A stretch of 64,000 nt of DNA from Coriaria nepalensis. Lineage: Eukaryota > Streptophyta > Magnoliopsida > Cucurbitales > Coriariaceae. The stretch spans positions 1,495,501 to 1,559,500 of the forward strand of contig CP114489.1 of NCBI GenBank assembly GCA_027186245.1, in the 5' to 3' direction. The position numbers were made by a program, and so were the translations under genes. Positions 1 to 11,177 of this stretch are shown piece by piece. Position 1 is the stretch's first letter; each line of letters begins with the position of its first letter. Below the pieces are notes generated by a model, which searched no databases, was not told the origin of the DNA, and saw only the letters and a program-made list of their open reading frames with translations.

Positions 1-2860
1 AATAAGCAAGTTAATTGGAAGGAATATTGTGTGTAAGAAGAAGACTTTCCAAGAAAAAGAAGAGCATAATTCTAGTTTCATCTTGTAAAGTATATTTCAG
101 AATTCTCTAAACATATGTAGTCCTATTAACAATTCAATCCCATTTCCATCTACCTTTCATTAATTTATCATCCATATCTTTCAATATACCTAGCTTAGCT
201 ATCTTCCATATCTCTCACCATACCTAGCTACTACTACCTAGCTTAGCTATATTATATACTAACTCCCTCTCCCACCTCTCTCTCTTTAGGCACTGCCTTT
301 TCCTTTCGAACTTATTCTTGCTAACCCTAGGGCTAGGGCGCCGTCTTTAAAGTAAAATGTCCGAAATTGAGATCTTGAAAAAAAACAAAAAAAAAAAACC
401 CGTATGCCTCCTTTCCAAGTTTTTTTCTAGATTCGATGTTAAATAGTAAATGCCTTACAGATGTGATGACCATATCTAGTATATACTAATTGACTGGGAA
501 ACCAGTTGCGGGTAGCTACGTGTTTAGGGACTTATTCTTACTGATAAACAAGAAAATAAAAGGTAAGTTCTTTCAAGTGAGAATATATACGACGATTGAA
601 TCACCCATAACAGTCTAAATATACTATGGATATGAATTGACAATAAACTTAGCTAATTATCTTTCAATTTTCATGTATGGAGATGGAACTATGACCACAC
701 GTAAATTTTTAAAAATAAATATAAAAAATTGATGGGAGTGGTAAACATTAGGTAATGTCATTGTCTTATATATGATGATAAGAGAAAGTGTGACAGTAAC
801 TTGAAATATACTTCTTCCATCGTATATATATATATATATATATGCATGTAGAGTACGTTTACTGTGGCGCTTTCATGTGATAACGATATATTATTCTGCT
901 ATTTCGATTCATCACTCCTGTTCAAGTTACTCAAAACATGTACATTGATTGTTGTATATCTATGGATCGTCAAGTTCAATTCATCAAACTCATTTCTCGC
1001 TTTTTGCTTACCAAGAATTCCAAAAAAAGAGGAAGGAAAAAATAAAAGTCTAGATCATACAAAATTATGCTAGAATAATCACAAACTCATCAAAGTGTAT
1101 ATACCTATCCATATATGCTTAAAACTCTATATAACAAAAGTTAGTCAACGGTTTAATATCAATCACCACTTCGAGATCGTGAAGCTTTTAACCATCGACA
1201 AAAGCTAATTATAATCGTAAACTAAGTTAGGTAGTGTCACTTTTGAGGAGCCCATAGTTTGTAGATAATTCTAGATCATGAAAGTTACTTGAAAACTTGA
1301 GAAGTTTTGTCGACACGTAGGAGTAGAAGTAAGAGTGGAAAGTGATTGTCATGAAAAGACAAGTAAAAAGAAAAGATAATGGTAATAAATGGTAATAATG
1401 CAGAAAGAAAAAAAAAAAAAAAGGCTGGTTAGATCGATAATATTTACTTAAGACTGTGTTTTTGATTTGGAAGTGTTGTCAAGCACCATTAGTTGTCTTT
1501 CACTCTTTTACATTAATCAATTAGTTAATTCTAGCTCATTTCTGATCACATGCATGCCCACATTAAGATTAGTCATGTACAGACAGGGCCAGAACCAATC
1601 CTATCACTAGTCATATTAATGATACTTTTTATATGAATGTTAATTATAGTATTCATAAAACCTTAGAAACTATTTTCATTCTTAATATATTTATAAATTT
1701 GAGGGTAGTAACGAAAATGAAACATTTTTAAAATTTAAAACTTCAAGGATGAAAATGATAATTCAATTTTCATTATTTCTACTGTCTTTATTTCCAATCA
1801 TGATTCCACTACTGTGTATAGGCTTAAGTGCTAATCAAAACAAGATCAAAGATTCATTTTTGGTCGTGGTAATAGTAGCAGATCCATAAAATTGATGTAG
1901 TGGAGATAGATTATATGATAAAATTAGAAGAATAATTGAGAGTTATAAAAAAAAATTCATTATAAATATCCAAAATATGTAAATAACATATAATATAGAT
2001 GTTAATTTTGGGTTTGTTTATAAATAATAATAAATAAATAAAAGAAGAAGTTAGTATTAAGAAATGAAATATACCATATAATTTAATTATGTTCTTTATA
2101 TATCAAAATATACCCTTTTAAAAAAAAAAGAAAAATGACATTTATATCATAATATTTTTGAAAATATTAACTCAAGAAATTGAAATTCATATCTAAAAAT
2201 TATTCAGTTTTTACTGATTTTAAATTTTATGGAAGAAAAATTATATAAATTTTTTTTATCAAATTTAATTTTATGAGGATAAAAACTAAAATATTGAAAA
2301 ATTTATTGGGCAGTTGCCCCCAGCTCCCGAGCTGCATCCACCCCGGATCATAACACTAATAACTACTAATCATATTCAACACTTGATGATTAGGGTTACT
2401 GATAAAAAAAACTGAAGTATAGCTAGTTGTTATTGACTAGTTTCCAATTACTCAAAAATATCTTCGATCTAGTACTATTACTACTTATTGGGTACTCGAG
2501 TAATTAATTTACGTGTCCTATTTATTTATTTATTTATTGTTTTTTAAATATTAATCTAGATTGCAAATTGTCTTAAATTCGATGTAAGCTTGCATGAAGA
2601 ACAATGCATCATCATGCATGCACATTTGATCAGTCGAAGGTGGTAAGAAAAACAAGGAGAGAATAAGAAGAGTGAAGACAGAGATGCCAAATTCATGAGA
2701 AAGATGATAGATAGATTGGTATAAATAATTCACGGTTAATAGCAATTAGTGTTTGAATAAAGTGACAGAAAAAAAAAGGAAAGAAAGAAGAGAGAGATGG
2801 GGGACCCACCATAGGAGGAGGGGCGATACGCTTTAATTATCTTCTTTCTCCTTCTGAGTC
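1..2860. other. Intergenic AT-rich DNA upstream of ABCG14-like
   Basis: No gene was recognised on either strand. The stretch holds a (TA)n microsatellite at about 824-843, several poly-A runs (for example near 1,410) and AT-rich simple sequence at 1,680-2,300. A GC-richer patch at about 2,310-2,345 (a gggcagttgcccccagctc-type end) resembles the terminus of a degraded plant transposable element. Its partner could lie near 1,585, but the ends are too diverged to call. Confidence 0.5.
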
Positions 2861-2864
2861 TTAG

Positions 2865-3023
2865 CTATATATTTGTGTGCTCTCAGTCTCACTTTTCCTA
2901 AGCCAGCTTACAAGACCAACTCTTTTTGCTCTAACTTCTTCCTGAAGAACCCCAAATCATCACCACCACAATTATCATTTCAAAACACTTTGTGTTTAAA
3001 GAAAAAGGTTGTTCTTAGCGGAA
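2865..3023 (+). promoter_or_regulatory. Putative core promoter and 5' leader of the ABCG14-like gene
   Basis: A TATA-like ctatatatt lies at 2,865-2,873, about 155 bases before the start codon. It is followed by a CT-rich stretch typical of plant leaders. A transcription start near 2,895-2,900 is inferred only from spacing. Confidence 0.35.
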
Positions 3024-6000
3024 ATGGCTGATAATCAGCCTGTCCTTGCTTACCCAGTTCAAGTTAATTCACAATCTCTCCTTCAACTTTCCTTACTCCC
3101 CATCACTCTCAAGGTTCTCTATGTCTCTCCATCACAACTCTCTAACAACGGCTCTCGAGTCAATCACGTAATGTCACTTCGGTTCAGTTGGCAGTTAAGA
3201 AAACAAACGTTAGTTGCAGAAATAATCGATGCAACTTCAACAACTGAAGTGGCATGATGTGATTCTCGATCTATGGATTTTCTTTGATTCTGATGTTGAT
3301 GTGCTTTTTTGTTTTTGGCAGTTTGAGGAAGTCTTTTACAAGGTGAAATTGGAAGAGAAGGGATTACCATGTTGTGGAGGAGGATGGGCGACAAAAGAGA
3401 AGACAATTATAAATGGAATAACAGGAATGGTCTGTCCGGGAGAGTTACTAGCCATGCTTGGCCCGTCTGGCAGCGGAAAAACCACTCTTCTGACTGCTCT
3501 AGGCGGCCGTCTCTCCGGAAAATTATCCGGGAAGATCACTTACAATGGACTCCCATTTTCCGGCTCGATCAAAAGAAGAACCGGATTCGTAGCACAAGAT
3601 GATGTCTTATACCCTCACCTAACCGTCACGGAAACACTCTTCTTCACTGCGCTCTTAAGGCTTCCCAAAAGCTTAACCAAAGAAGAGAAGGTTCAGAATG
3701 TGGAGCGGGTTATAGCCGAGTTGGGGCTGACCCGGTGCCGCAACAGCATGATTGGGGGACCACTTTTCAGGGGGGTTTCTGGCGGGGAAAAGAAGCGGGT
3801 GAGTATCGGCCAAGAAATGTTGATCAACCCGAGTTTGTTGTTACTGGACGAGCCGACTTCCGGGTTGGACTCGACCACGGCTCAACGGATCATGACCACC
3901 GTGAAAAGGCTCGCGAACGGGGGCCGCACGGTGGTCACCACCATTCATCAACCGTCTAGTCGGCTTTATCATATGTTTGATAAAGTGGTCTTGCTCTCTG
4001 AAGGGTATCCAATCTATAATGGCCCTGCTCCTACAGCTATGGACTACTTTTCTTCAATTGGGTTTCCCACTTCCATTACCGCCAATCCTGCTGATCTTTT
4101 ACTTGATCTTGCCAACGGTAAGTTCTTAATCAAATCCTTAATTTCTCTTAATTTCTCTAGTAAAGGAAGAAACCTGAGGATCAAATCCTCTTGTGGGTGG
4201 CGAGGTCTTATTCAAAAAGACAGGGTCTAATCAATTATCGTCCTTTTTGTTCCATTACATATGATAAAAAAAAAGGAAGGCAACACTTGGCCTAATTGAA
4301 TGTGGTCCTTCCCATAACTTTTTCCTTCTTCCTAGAGCATAATGAGTCTTCGTCCCAAGTTGCAAACTTTACTCATCTTTTTATTATTTATTCCTTTTTG
4401 AATGATAAGGAATGGATATTATATAGATGTGAAATCATATTGTTAATTCAAATTGATCATTAACAAAAATATGTACAGGAATTGCCCCTGATTTCATGAA
4501 TGCAAATGAGCAAGCTGAGAACATCGAAAAGGAGCAGAAACTAGTGAAGGATGCTCTCATCTCCGCTTACGAAAAGAACATCTCGGCACGGCTCAAAGCC
4601 GAGCTCTGCAGTCTCGACGTCAACAATTATACATACACAAAAGACTCTCCCACAAGTAAAAAGATCCATAAAATACCTCTCAAAGTTAATAACAAAACAA
4701 CTTTAGTCTAAATCACTAAACTTAGTTATCTCACTATGCAGAAAGGGAAGAGAAAAGAGAGCAATGGTGCACCAGCTGGTGGTACCAGTTCACGGTGCTC
4801 CTGCAGAGAGGGCTAAGGGAAAGGAGATACGAAGCATTCAACAGGCTAAGAATCTTCCAAGTAACAAGTGTTGCCACGCTTGGCGGTCTGCTATGGTGGC
4901 ATACTCCAACTTCCCACATTGAAGACCGCGTAAGCATCTTTTTCCTGCACCTATTTCATCCTCTCTCAAATCTCAATTATATTCCCCCTCCCCCACTTTT
5001 TTTTTCCTTTCCCTCTTCCTTAATCTGTTTCATAAAGTGGACTCATATCTACTTTTTTTTGCCACAAGTTTTTCTGTAGTAATTGGGTGTCTAATTCACG
5101 CTTGCAATTGGAAGTCTAGTAAGGATTTGAATTGTTAAAAAGGGATTGCAAATCTGCACCCACGAAAACAATAGATAGGAAGATACACTTGCTCATTTGA
5201 GTTATCTACTCTTTTTAATAGACTCAACATAATTTAATATAATTTAGAAATTATTAGATAGATTAATTATAATTACCATTAATCATATTTTATATATAAT
5301 TGATTTACTATATATTATATGAAACAATAACTATTAACAAATCAAACTTAAGAGAATGATACTATAATGGATTAGTAACTAAATTAACTAACTAATCTAA
5401 GCACTATAATGAAATACTATTTGCAGATCGCCTTGCTGTTCTTCTTCTCCGTTTTCTGGGGCTTCTACCCGCTCTACAACGCAGTCTTCACTTTTCCTCA
5501 AGAACGAACGATGCTCATCAAAGAACGCTCCTCCGGAATGTACCGCCTCTCGTCCTACTTCCTCGCCAGAACGATCGGCGATCTGCCATTGGAGCTCGCT
5601 CTCCCTACCATCTTCGTCTTCATCATCTACTGGATGGGCGGGCTCAAAGCCGACCCGATCACATTCATCCTATCCCTCCTCGTCGTCCTCTACAGCGTCC
5701 TCGTCTCGCAGAGCCTCGGATTAGCGGTCGGAGCTCTCCTCATGGACGTCAAGCAAGCCACCACTCTCGCCTCCGTCACGACTCTTGTTTTCCTAATAGC
5801 CGGCGGTTACTACATCCAGCAGATCCCGCCGTTTATTGAGTGGTTTAAGTATCTGAGCTATAGCTATTACTGCTACAAGCTTCTGCTCGGAGTACAGTAT
5901 GATGAAGATGATTATTACGAGTGTGAAAAGGGGGTTCTGTGCAGAGTTGCAGATTTTCCGGCGGTTAGATCAATGGGTTTGGATCGTCTGTGGGTGGATG

Positions 6001-6077
6001 TATGTATAATGGCACTGATGCTGATCGGTTACCGTCTGATTGCTTATCTTGCGCTGCATCGAGTCAGGTCGAGGTGA
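3024..6077 (+). CDS. ABCG14: ABCG-subfamily half transporter, ABCG14-like (five exons)
   Basis: Exons read as 3024-3113, 3322-4117, 4479-4655, 4742-4929 and 5427-6077, giving 633 residues. Arabidopsis ABCG14, as I remember it, is close to 650. The nucleotide-binding domain comes first, as in all WBC/ABCG half transporters: Walker [10 protein letters not shown] at residues 77-85, Q-loop Q122, signature VSGGEK at 182-187 and Walker [11 protein letters not shown] around 202. Exons 4-5 encode the membrane domain, with [10 protein letters not shown] and the conserved [20 protein letters not shown] region. The C-terminus ends HRVRSR. ABCG14 in Arabidopsis is a plasma-membrane exporter needed for root-to-shoot cytokinin transport; function here is inferred from similarity along the whole length. 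Half transporters act as dimers. All introns are GT-AG and all junction phases agree. Exon 5 is clearly more GC-rich than the flanking DNA. Confidence 0.93.
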
Positions 6078-6890
6078 AGGAATGAAAAATTAATTTAAAA
6101 ATATTATTTAATCATGAGGTATTAATAATAAACATTATTATAATCTTTTCAAAGAGTTATAATTTATCTCCTTCTTCTTGAGATGAATGAATAATATTTA
6201 GATATTTAGATGATGTATTTCCTTTCTCTTTTTTCCCCCCCTAAAGTTTAGATAATACTAATTTTGAACTTTGTTTTAGAATAAATATTAATTATTAAGG
6301 GTGTTTAAGATAATGCTATATTTTTTAACATTATTTTTATCGAATTAAATTTAAATAAAGATTATGATCATTCTACATATTTTATTACTCTCTAAATTCT
6401 TTTTATATATTTTTAATACAAAAACCGTAGAGAAACAAAATTCATTATATATTTTTAATAAAAAGTTTTAAATATTTATTTATAAATATAGTTAATAATT
6501 TTTTATTTAATTTAATTTAAATTGTTTTTTTTTTTTTGTAAAGTTTAAGGATGACCATTCTCCTACGCAAAAAGTTAAAAATTCCCACGCAATCCTACCG
6601 TCACATCATCTTTTAACCTGCCCATCTGCCTCTTCGCTGTCGGTTTAGTTTGCGAAAAGGTCGAAATTGCCCTTCACCATCTCCCCCCCCCCCCCCCCCG
6701 GGAAATTCCGGTCGTCGGCGGCATAATCAGAGCCACATGCAGAAGAAAAAAAATGACCTATACAACATAAAATAGATATCATCAAGTAAAAATATGTAAT
6801 TATTAAAGAATATAATTTTATAAAAAATTATTCCCGATTTATCTATTTTTTGATTTATGAATTCCAAAAATTTAAAATACATTACGGCGG
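6078..6890. other. Intergenic region downstream of ABCG14-like
   Basis: Begins with the presumed 3' UTR of the transporter and continues as AT-rich DNA. A run of about 17 C residues sits at 6,684-6,701. No ORF resembles a protein. Confidence 0.5.
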
Positions 6891-6891
6891 T

Positions 6892-7334
6892 TATAAGTTT
6901 TTATGTTTGGGGCAACGACCTGATTGAGTTACAATAGGGGACCACTTTCGGATCTAGAATTCCAAATTTGACCCACCCCACCCGATACTTTATCTTCTCC
7001 TTGGCGACGAGAGGAAAATCTGGTTCGCAGAAACCCTAGTAGAAAAAGGTCATTTGTTTTCTTACTTCGATACGCTTGCTTGCTTGCTTGTTCTTCTCTC
7101 CCAATCTCTTCCCGGATCTGTATCTGCAATAACTTGCAAGCTTACAAGCTCTTTATTCGACCCTAGGTATATTTGCTTTAGCTGAATTATATCTCTGATT
7201 ACGGCTCGTAGAAATTTCTCCCTAAGCTGTGTGACTTTGTTTCTGATTGGTTCGATAACTCTGTAGTGAGAGAAAGGGAGAGGAGTTGACGCGTACCGAT
7301 GGCGGATGGTTGACGCGTATAGCAATTGTGAGCT
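6892..7334 (+). repeat. Upstream copy of the ABCE2 promoter/leader segment
   Basis: About 440 bases closely match 10,761-11,177, the promoter, leader and first codons of ABCE2. Shared blocks include tataagtttttatgtttgg, gcagaaaccctag, ttcttctctcccaat and acgcgtatagcaattgtg. The match spans the leader exon and its conserved intron-like sequence and ends just inside the ABCE coding region. In this copy the segment serves as the 5' region of the CIR-N gene. It carries an extra 11-base copy of gttgacgcgta. Confidence 0.9.
7299..7313 (+). promoter_or_regulatory. Upstream ORF in the CIR-N leader (relic ABCE start codon)
   Basis: ATG GCG GAT GGT TGA encodes M-A-D-G and ends 52 bases before the CIR-N start at 7,366. 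It aligns with ATG ACG GAT CGG TTG, the first codons of ABCE2 at 11,141. A one-base deletion (GATCGG to GATGG) has closed the frame. If this stretch is in the mature leader it could lower translation of the main ORF; that role is inferred. Confidence 0.7.
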
Positions 7335-7365
7335 AGGAATTTGACAAGTTGGAAGAGAGGAAGGG

Positions 7366-9451
7366 ATGGACGGAGATGACGGGGAAGGGTTGAGGTTGAG
7401 TAAAAGGTTCTCGGACAAAAATGCTGACGGCGAGGTTGATTATAAGACCAAGCCCGGCACCGCCTGGAGCCACTCGTATCTGAATCAGAAGCCATGGCAT
7501 CCTCTTTCATATCCGAACCAACGTCGGAAGTGGATCGCCGAGCAGACTAACGCGCATCGTGAGCGCCGTGCGGAGGAGGTTGCTCGGGAGTATGCTCAGG
7601 AGCAGGAATTCTTTCGCCAGACCGCTCTTATCTCCAAGAAGGAGAAGGAGAAGGTTCGTCAATTTCTTTCTCTCCGCTTTCAACTCGATTAAACTTTGCA
7701 ATTAGGTGAATTTGCACTACCCTAGCCTGTAGCACTATGAGAAAGCTGTCTTAGGTTTTTTCCGTTGCTGTAGGCATTGAAGCTTGGTTTTGATGTATAG
7801 GTGGAGATGATGAAAGCTGTTAGCTTCATGTATGTTCGGCCACCTGGTTATAATGCTGAAAGTGCCAAAGTTGCTGAGATTGCTGATGAGAGGAAGAAAG
7901 AGGATGGTAATCCCTCTGAATACCTGCCTGGTACCTCCGCTGAGATGTATGTATTTAATTGTTTCTCTTTCTATCGACTTTGTGAACTAGCTGTTACAGT
8001 AGTAGGGAAATGACTGAGGAGAAGAGTCAATAGTTTTTCTTTGATTGCAACGTTGGTAGCAAGTCAGATATATTGTTCATGAGGACAACCTAAAACTGTT
8101 TGGTCTTTCTTGTAGCCCTCAAGCATCTATGGCTGCTATAAACCAACCAGATCAGGAAAAGAAAAAATCAAGGGCAAAAGATGTTTTTGGACGTGCTTTG
8201 CCAACAGAAGAAGAATTTGAAGTCTTGAAGAACGCTCCACGGTATGTATCTATGCTGACACCGTACATTTTCATCAAGCTAGGATTATAGATCAAACTAG
8301 ATTCTCTATCTGGTTCTACCTTGACCTTTTTCTTCTCCTGTTTGTTGTTTGATATTGTCATTTATCTGTTAACTATCTATTTGTGTCGTTAATGGGGTTT
8401 CTTTTTCAACAGGATGGAGACTGGTGCTCCTGGAAGGGCGAAACCTTTTGCAGTGGAAGTGCGCAATGTGAAATGTGTAAGATGTGATGTGTTTGGTCAC
8501 CAAAGCGGTGATAGAGAGTGTCCTTTAAAGGATGTTATTATGCCTAATGAAGAGAGTCGATTGAAGAGAGATGATCCCTTGACTGCTATTCTAGCTCACA
8601 CAGATCCAAGCGAGGTCGGTCTCGTCCTATGGTTTTGTTGTTGTGACACTTCTCAATCTTCAATCAGTATTGTGGAATAAATATTTAACGTGCTATTTTC
8701 TATTATTGATTTATTTACTACAGCCTCTTAAGTGGGAGCTGAAGCAAAAACCGGGAATCAGCCCTCCTCGTGGAGGGTTTAAACCAGACGATCCCAACCA
8801 GCAAATTATAGGTGAGGAGGACATATTTGATGAGTATGGAGGTAACTTCTCTTTGTCTGAAACTTAGCAACTCTTTTTTTTTTTTTAAATAGGCTTTCAA
8901 TTACTTTGGAGGCGAAATTAATTTATATATCATCTGCAGGTTTCTTAAGTGGGGATAATATCCCTGAGTTGTTGACCAAATTTTCAGGCATACCAAAGAA
9001 GAAGCCTTCAAAGAAGAAAAGGCACAAAAAGCAGAGATCATCACCAAGTGGTAGAGAATTGAAAAATTTAGAGGAGGATGGGATGTCCTCTCCTTCTGAG
9101 GATGAGCAGAGGAAATTGAAGACAAAGAAGAAGAAAGATAAGATGAAAAGGGGTAATGATTCGCAGTCTAGGTCTTTGGACATTTCAGAGTACGATATGC
9201 ATCACATAAGAGCCAGACACAAACACACTTATTCATCTGCAGATTCCGATTCTGATGCAAATTATAGAACTGCAAAGAGAAGAAATGATGAGTTTGACCT
9301 TGAAAGGAATCATGGAGGTAACAAGAGAAGATCCAAGCATTCTTATTCATCTGCCGACTCAGTTATTGAAGCACAACAAGGGAGTAAAAGTAGTCGCCGA
9401 AAGCAGTATCATTCTACATTGAAAGATTCTAAACCCCGAAAGGCATTCTAG
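7366..9451 (+). CDS. CIR-N domain / zinc-knuckle nuclear protein (CIR1-like)
   Basis: Exons read as 7366-7653, 7801-7946, 8116-8241, 8413-8614, 8724-8841 and 8940-9451, giving 463 residues. Residues about 25-105 match the N-terminal domain of CBF1-interacting corepressor CIR (KPWHPLSYPNQRRKW, then a Glu/Arg/Lys-rich helix). A CX2CX4HX6C zinc-knuckle-like motif lies at 208-223. The last exon is Lys/Ser/Arg-rich (KKKPSKKKRHKK, YSSADSDSD), like splicing-associated nuclear proteins. Animal CIR1 is a corepressor linked to splicing; the plant role is not established here. The first ATG of exon 1 was taken as start, after the upstream ORF. The C-terminus looks shortened: coding-like RS-rich sequence continues past the stop in a shifted frame. 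Confidence 0.85.
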
Positions 9452-9640
9452 AGGTGACAGAAGAAGACATGAATGATCCCGTTCATGCTCACCTGGAAAT
9501 TCAGACTCCGAGGGACATAATTCTAGTAGAAGGAAACATCGATATAAAGCTGCCAACAGGAGACATGAGCATACTTGTTATTCCTGTTCACCTAGACATT
9601 CCGACTCTGAAGAACATTCTATAAGTAAACACGGCCGTTA
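9452..9640 (+). pseudogene. Decayed RS-rich tail of the CIR-N gene
   Basis: Past the TAG at 9,449-9,451 a different frame reads PERHSRGDRRRHE, a TGA, then SRSCSPGNSDSEGHNSSRR and later YSCSPRHSDSEEHS. This is the same Ser/Arg/His/Asp-rich composition as the upstream exon. The simplest reading is a one-base frameshift near 9,430 plus an Arg-to-stop change (CGA to TGA), leaving the old tail in the 3' UTR. A sequencing indel would give a similar picture but would not explain the TGA. Confidence 0.6.
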
Positions 9641-9729
9641 TGCTCACCACCGATGATGATATCTTCTGCAATACCATTACAAGAGTTAATAAATTTCTCC
9701 TCTGAACTGCATTAATAATTCAATCATAG

Positions 9730-10450
9730 GTGAATGACGACCAGATAATCTTTGACGAGACAGTGGCCGAGCAAGTGTCTGTGTGGAAAACCAGCAAAGG
9801 CCTGGCTGATAAGTTGGTCCCAGATCATACTTGTTCTTATTACCAAATCGGAGATGTGTTTGTTTGCTAAAAAACTGGCCTTATCCATGGTAGGGGAAAT
9901 TCGTGTCCCATGAAATGTGAATGTGACAAATTTTGGAAATTTATTTTGTGTGTGATGACACACAATGAACTGTTCTGTGATGACACATGCAGAGGAGCTG
10001 TTATGGACCCCACCAATGAACTTTTAGTTTGTACAATACCCGGGCACTGCTTTGATCGGTGTTATTATCGCCATCTGAACTGAGCCAGGTGCTGTAAGTT
10101 TAACTATCCTCTCCCATATTGCCATCTATTTTATCTTCAACTGTTTATTACAGTAATAGGTGGTATCATTTAATTCATATTATCATACCTTTGTTCTTGA
10201 TAATTAAACATTTCCTGTCAAACTCCAGAAACAGCAGCAGGGTGGTGCTATGGACGAGTCAGAAGTATTCACGGGTTCTGGCCGTTTTGGTATCACTTCT
10301 GTTCCCTCTTTTGAATGTTATTTGTTTCTCTTTTGCATCTTATTCCAATTAATTCGTTTTGCAGCTCGAGCTCTTGCATTGGAGTCTAATTGCGCCGATG
10401 AGAAGCAACTGGAATATGCTTTGAGATTCTGTCTGTTAATCCAACATTAG
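9730..10450 (+). pseudogene. SKIP31-like F-box protein pseudogene (3' half)
   Basis: The reading [97 protein letters not shown] and NCADEKQLEYALRFCL follows the C-terminal half of plant SKIP31. Lesions are a TAA at 9,868-9,870, an insertion of roughly 80 bases containing a second copy of tgtgatgacaca, and a two-base TG insertion at 10,060-10,061. Introns are still visible (before 10,231 and within 10,290-10,363), so the copy arose at DNA level, not by retroposition. The F-box-bearing N-terminal exons are missing. Confidence 0.8.
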
Positions 10451-10760
10451 TTCTTTATAAGTTAATTACATATGTTATATTAACTTATATATATATATAT
10501 ATGATGTGAAGATCTTTTTTTGTTTATTATTATTTCAGATTAGTCTAAAATATACTTGTTATTAACATTCGACTATGGCCTTGAGAGTTTACAACCCGAT
10601 GATTTGATTCAGGAAACGTTTTGAAAAAAATAAAATAAATTAAATTCATTATGACGTAATAATAATGCATGGTTTCTTATAAACGTTTTTTGTTTTTATT
10701 TTTCAAAGTGGAAAAATAAAAATATTTTCTTTTTCCGAATAATGTCAACATAATGTGTAA

Positions 10761-11177
10761 TATAAGTTTTTATGTTTGGGCCAACGACCTGATTGGGTTA
10801 CAACAGTGGGCCACTTTCGGAATTAAAATTCCAAGTTTCACCCGACCCGATCCTTATCTTCTCCTCGGCTCCGAGAGGAGAATCTGACTCGCAGAAACCC
10901 TAGAAAGACATTTATTTTCGTACTTCGATACGCTTTCTTGCTCGTTCTTCTCTCCCAATTTCTTCACGGATCTGTATCTGCGATAACTTGCAAGCTCTCA
11001 AACTCTTCTTCGACCCCAGGTATTTAGTTTAGCTGAATTATATCTCTGATTACGGCTCATAGAAAATTTTCCCTAAGCTCAGTGAATTTGTTTCTGATTG
11101 GTTCGATGAACTCTGTAGTGAGAGAGGGAGAGAATTAGCGATGACGGATCGGTTGACGCGTATAGCAATTGTGAGCT
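10761..11177 (+). promoter_or_regulatory. ABCE2 promoter and leader (downstream copy of the duplicated segment)
   Basis: This is the parental-looking copy of the segment also found at 6,892-7,334, here joined to an intact ABCE2 ORF. A probable leader exon ends near 11,020 (gaccccag|gtattta), followed by a short leader intron. It also contains cagaaaccctag, a telo-box-like aaaccctag motif often seen in promoters of plant translation genes. Confidence 0.7.

Noticed and set aside
9650..9715. A C/D-box snoRNA (atgatga followed about 45 bases later by ctga)
   Set aside because: There is no terminal stem and no second box pair; it lies in the 3' region of the CIR-N gene and chance is likely.
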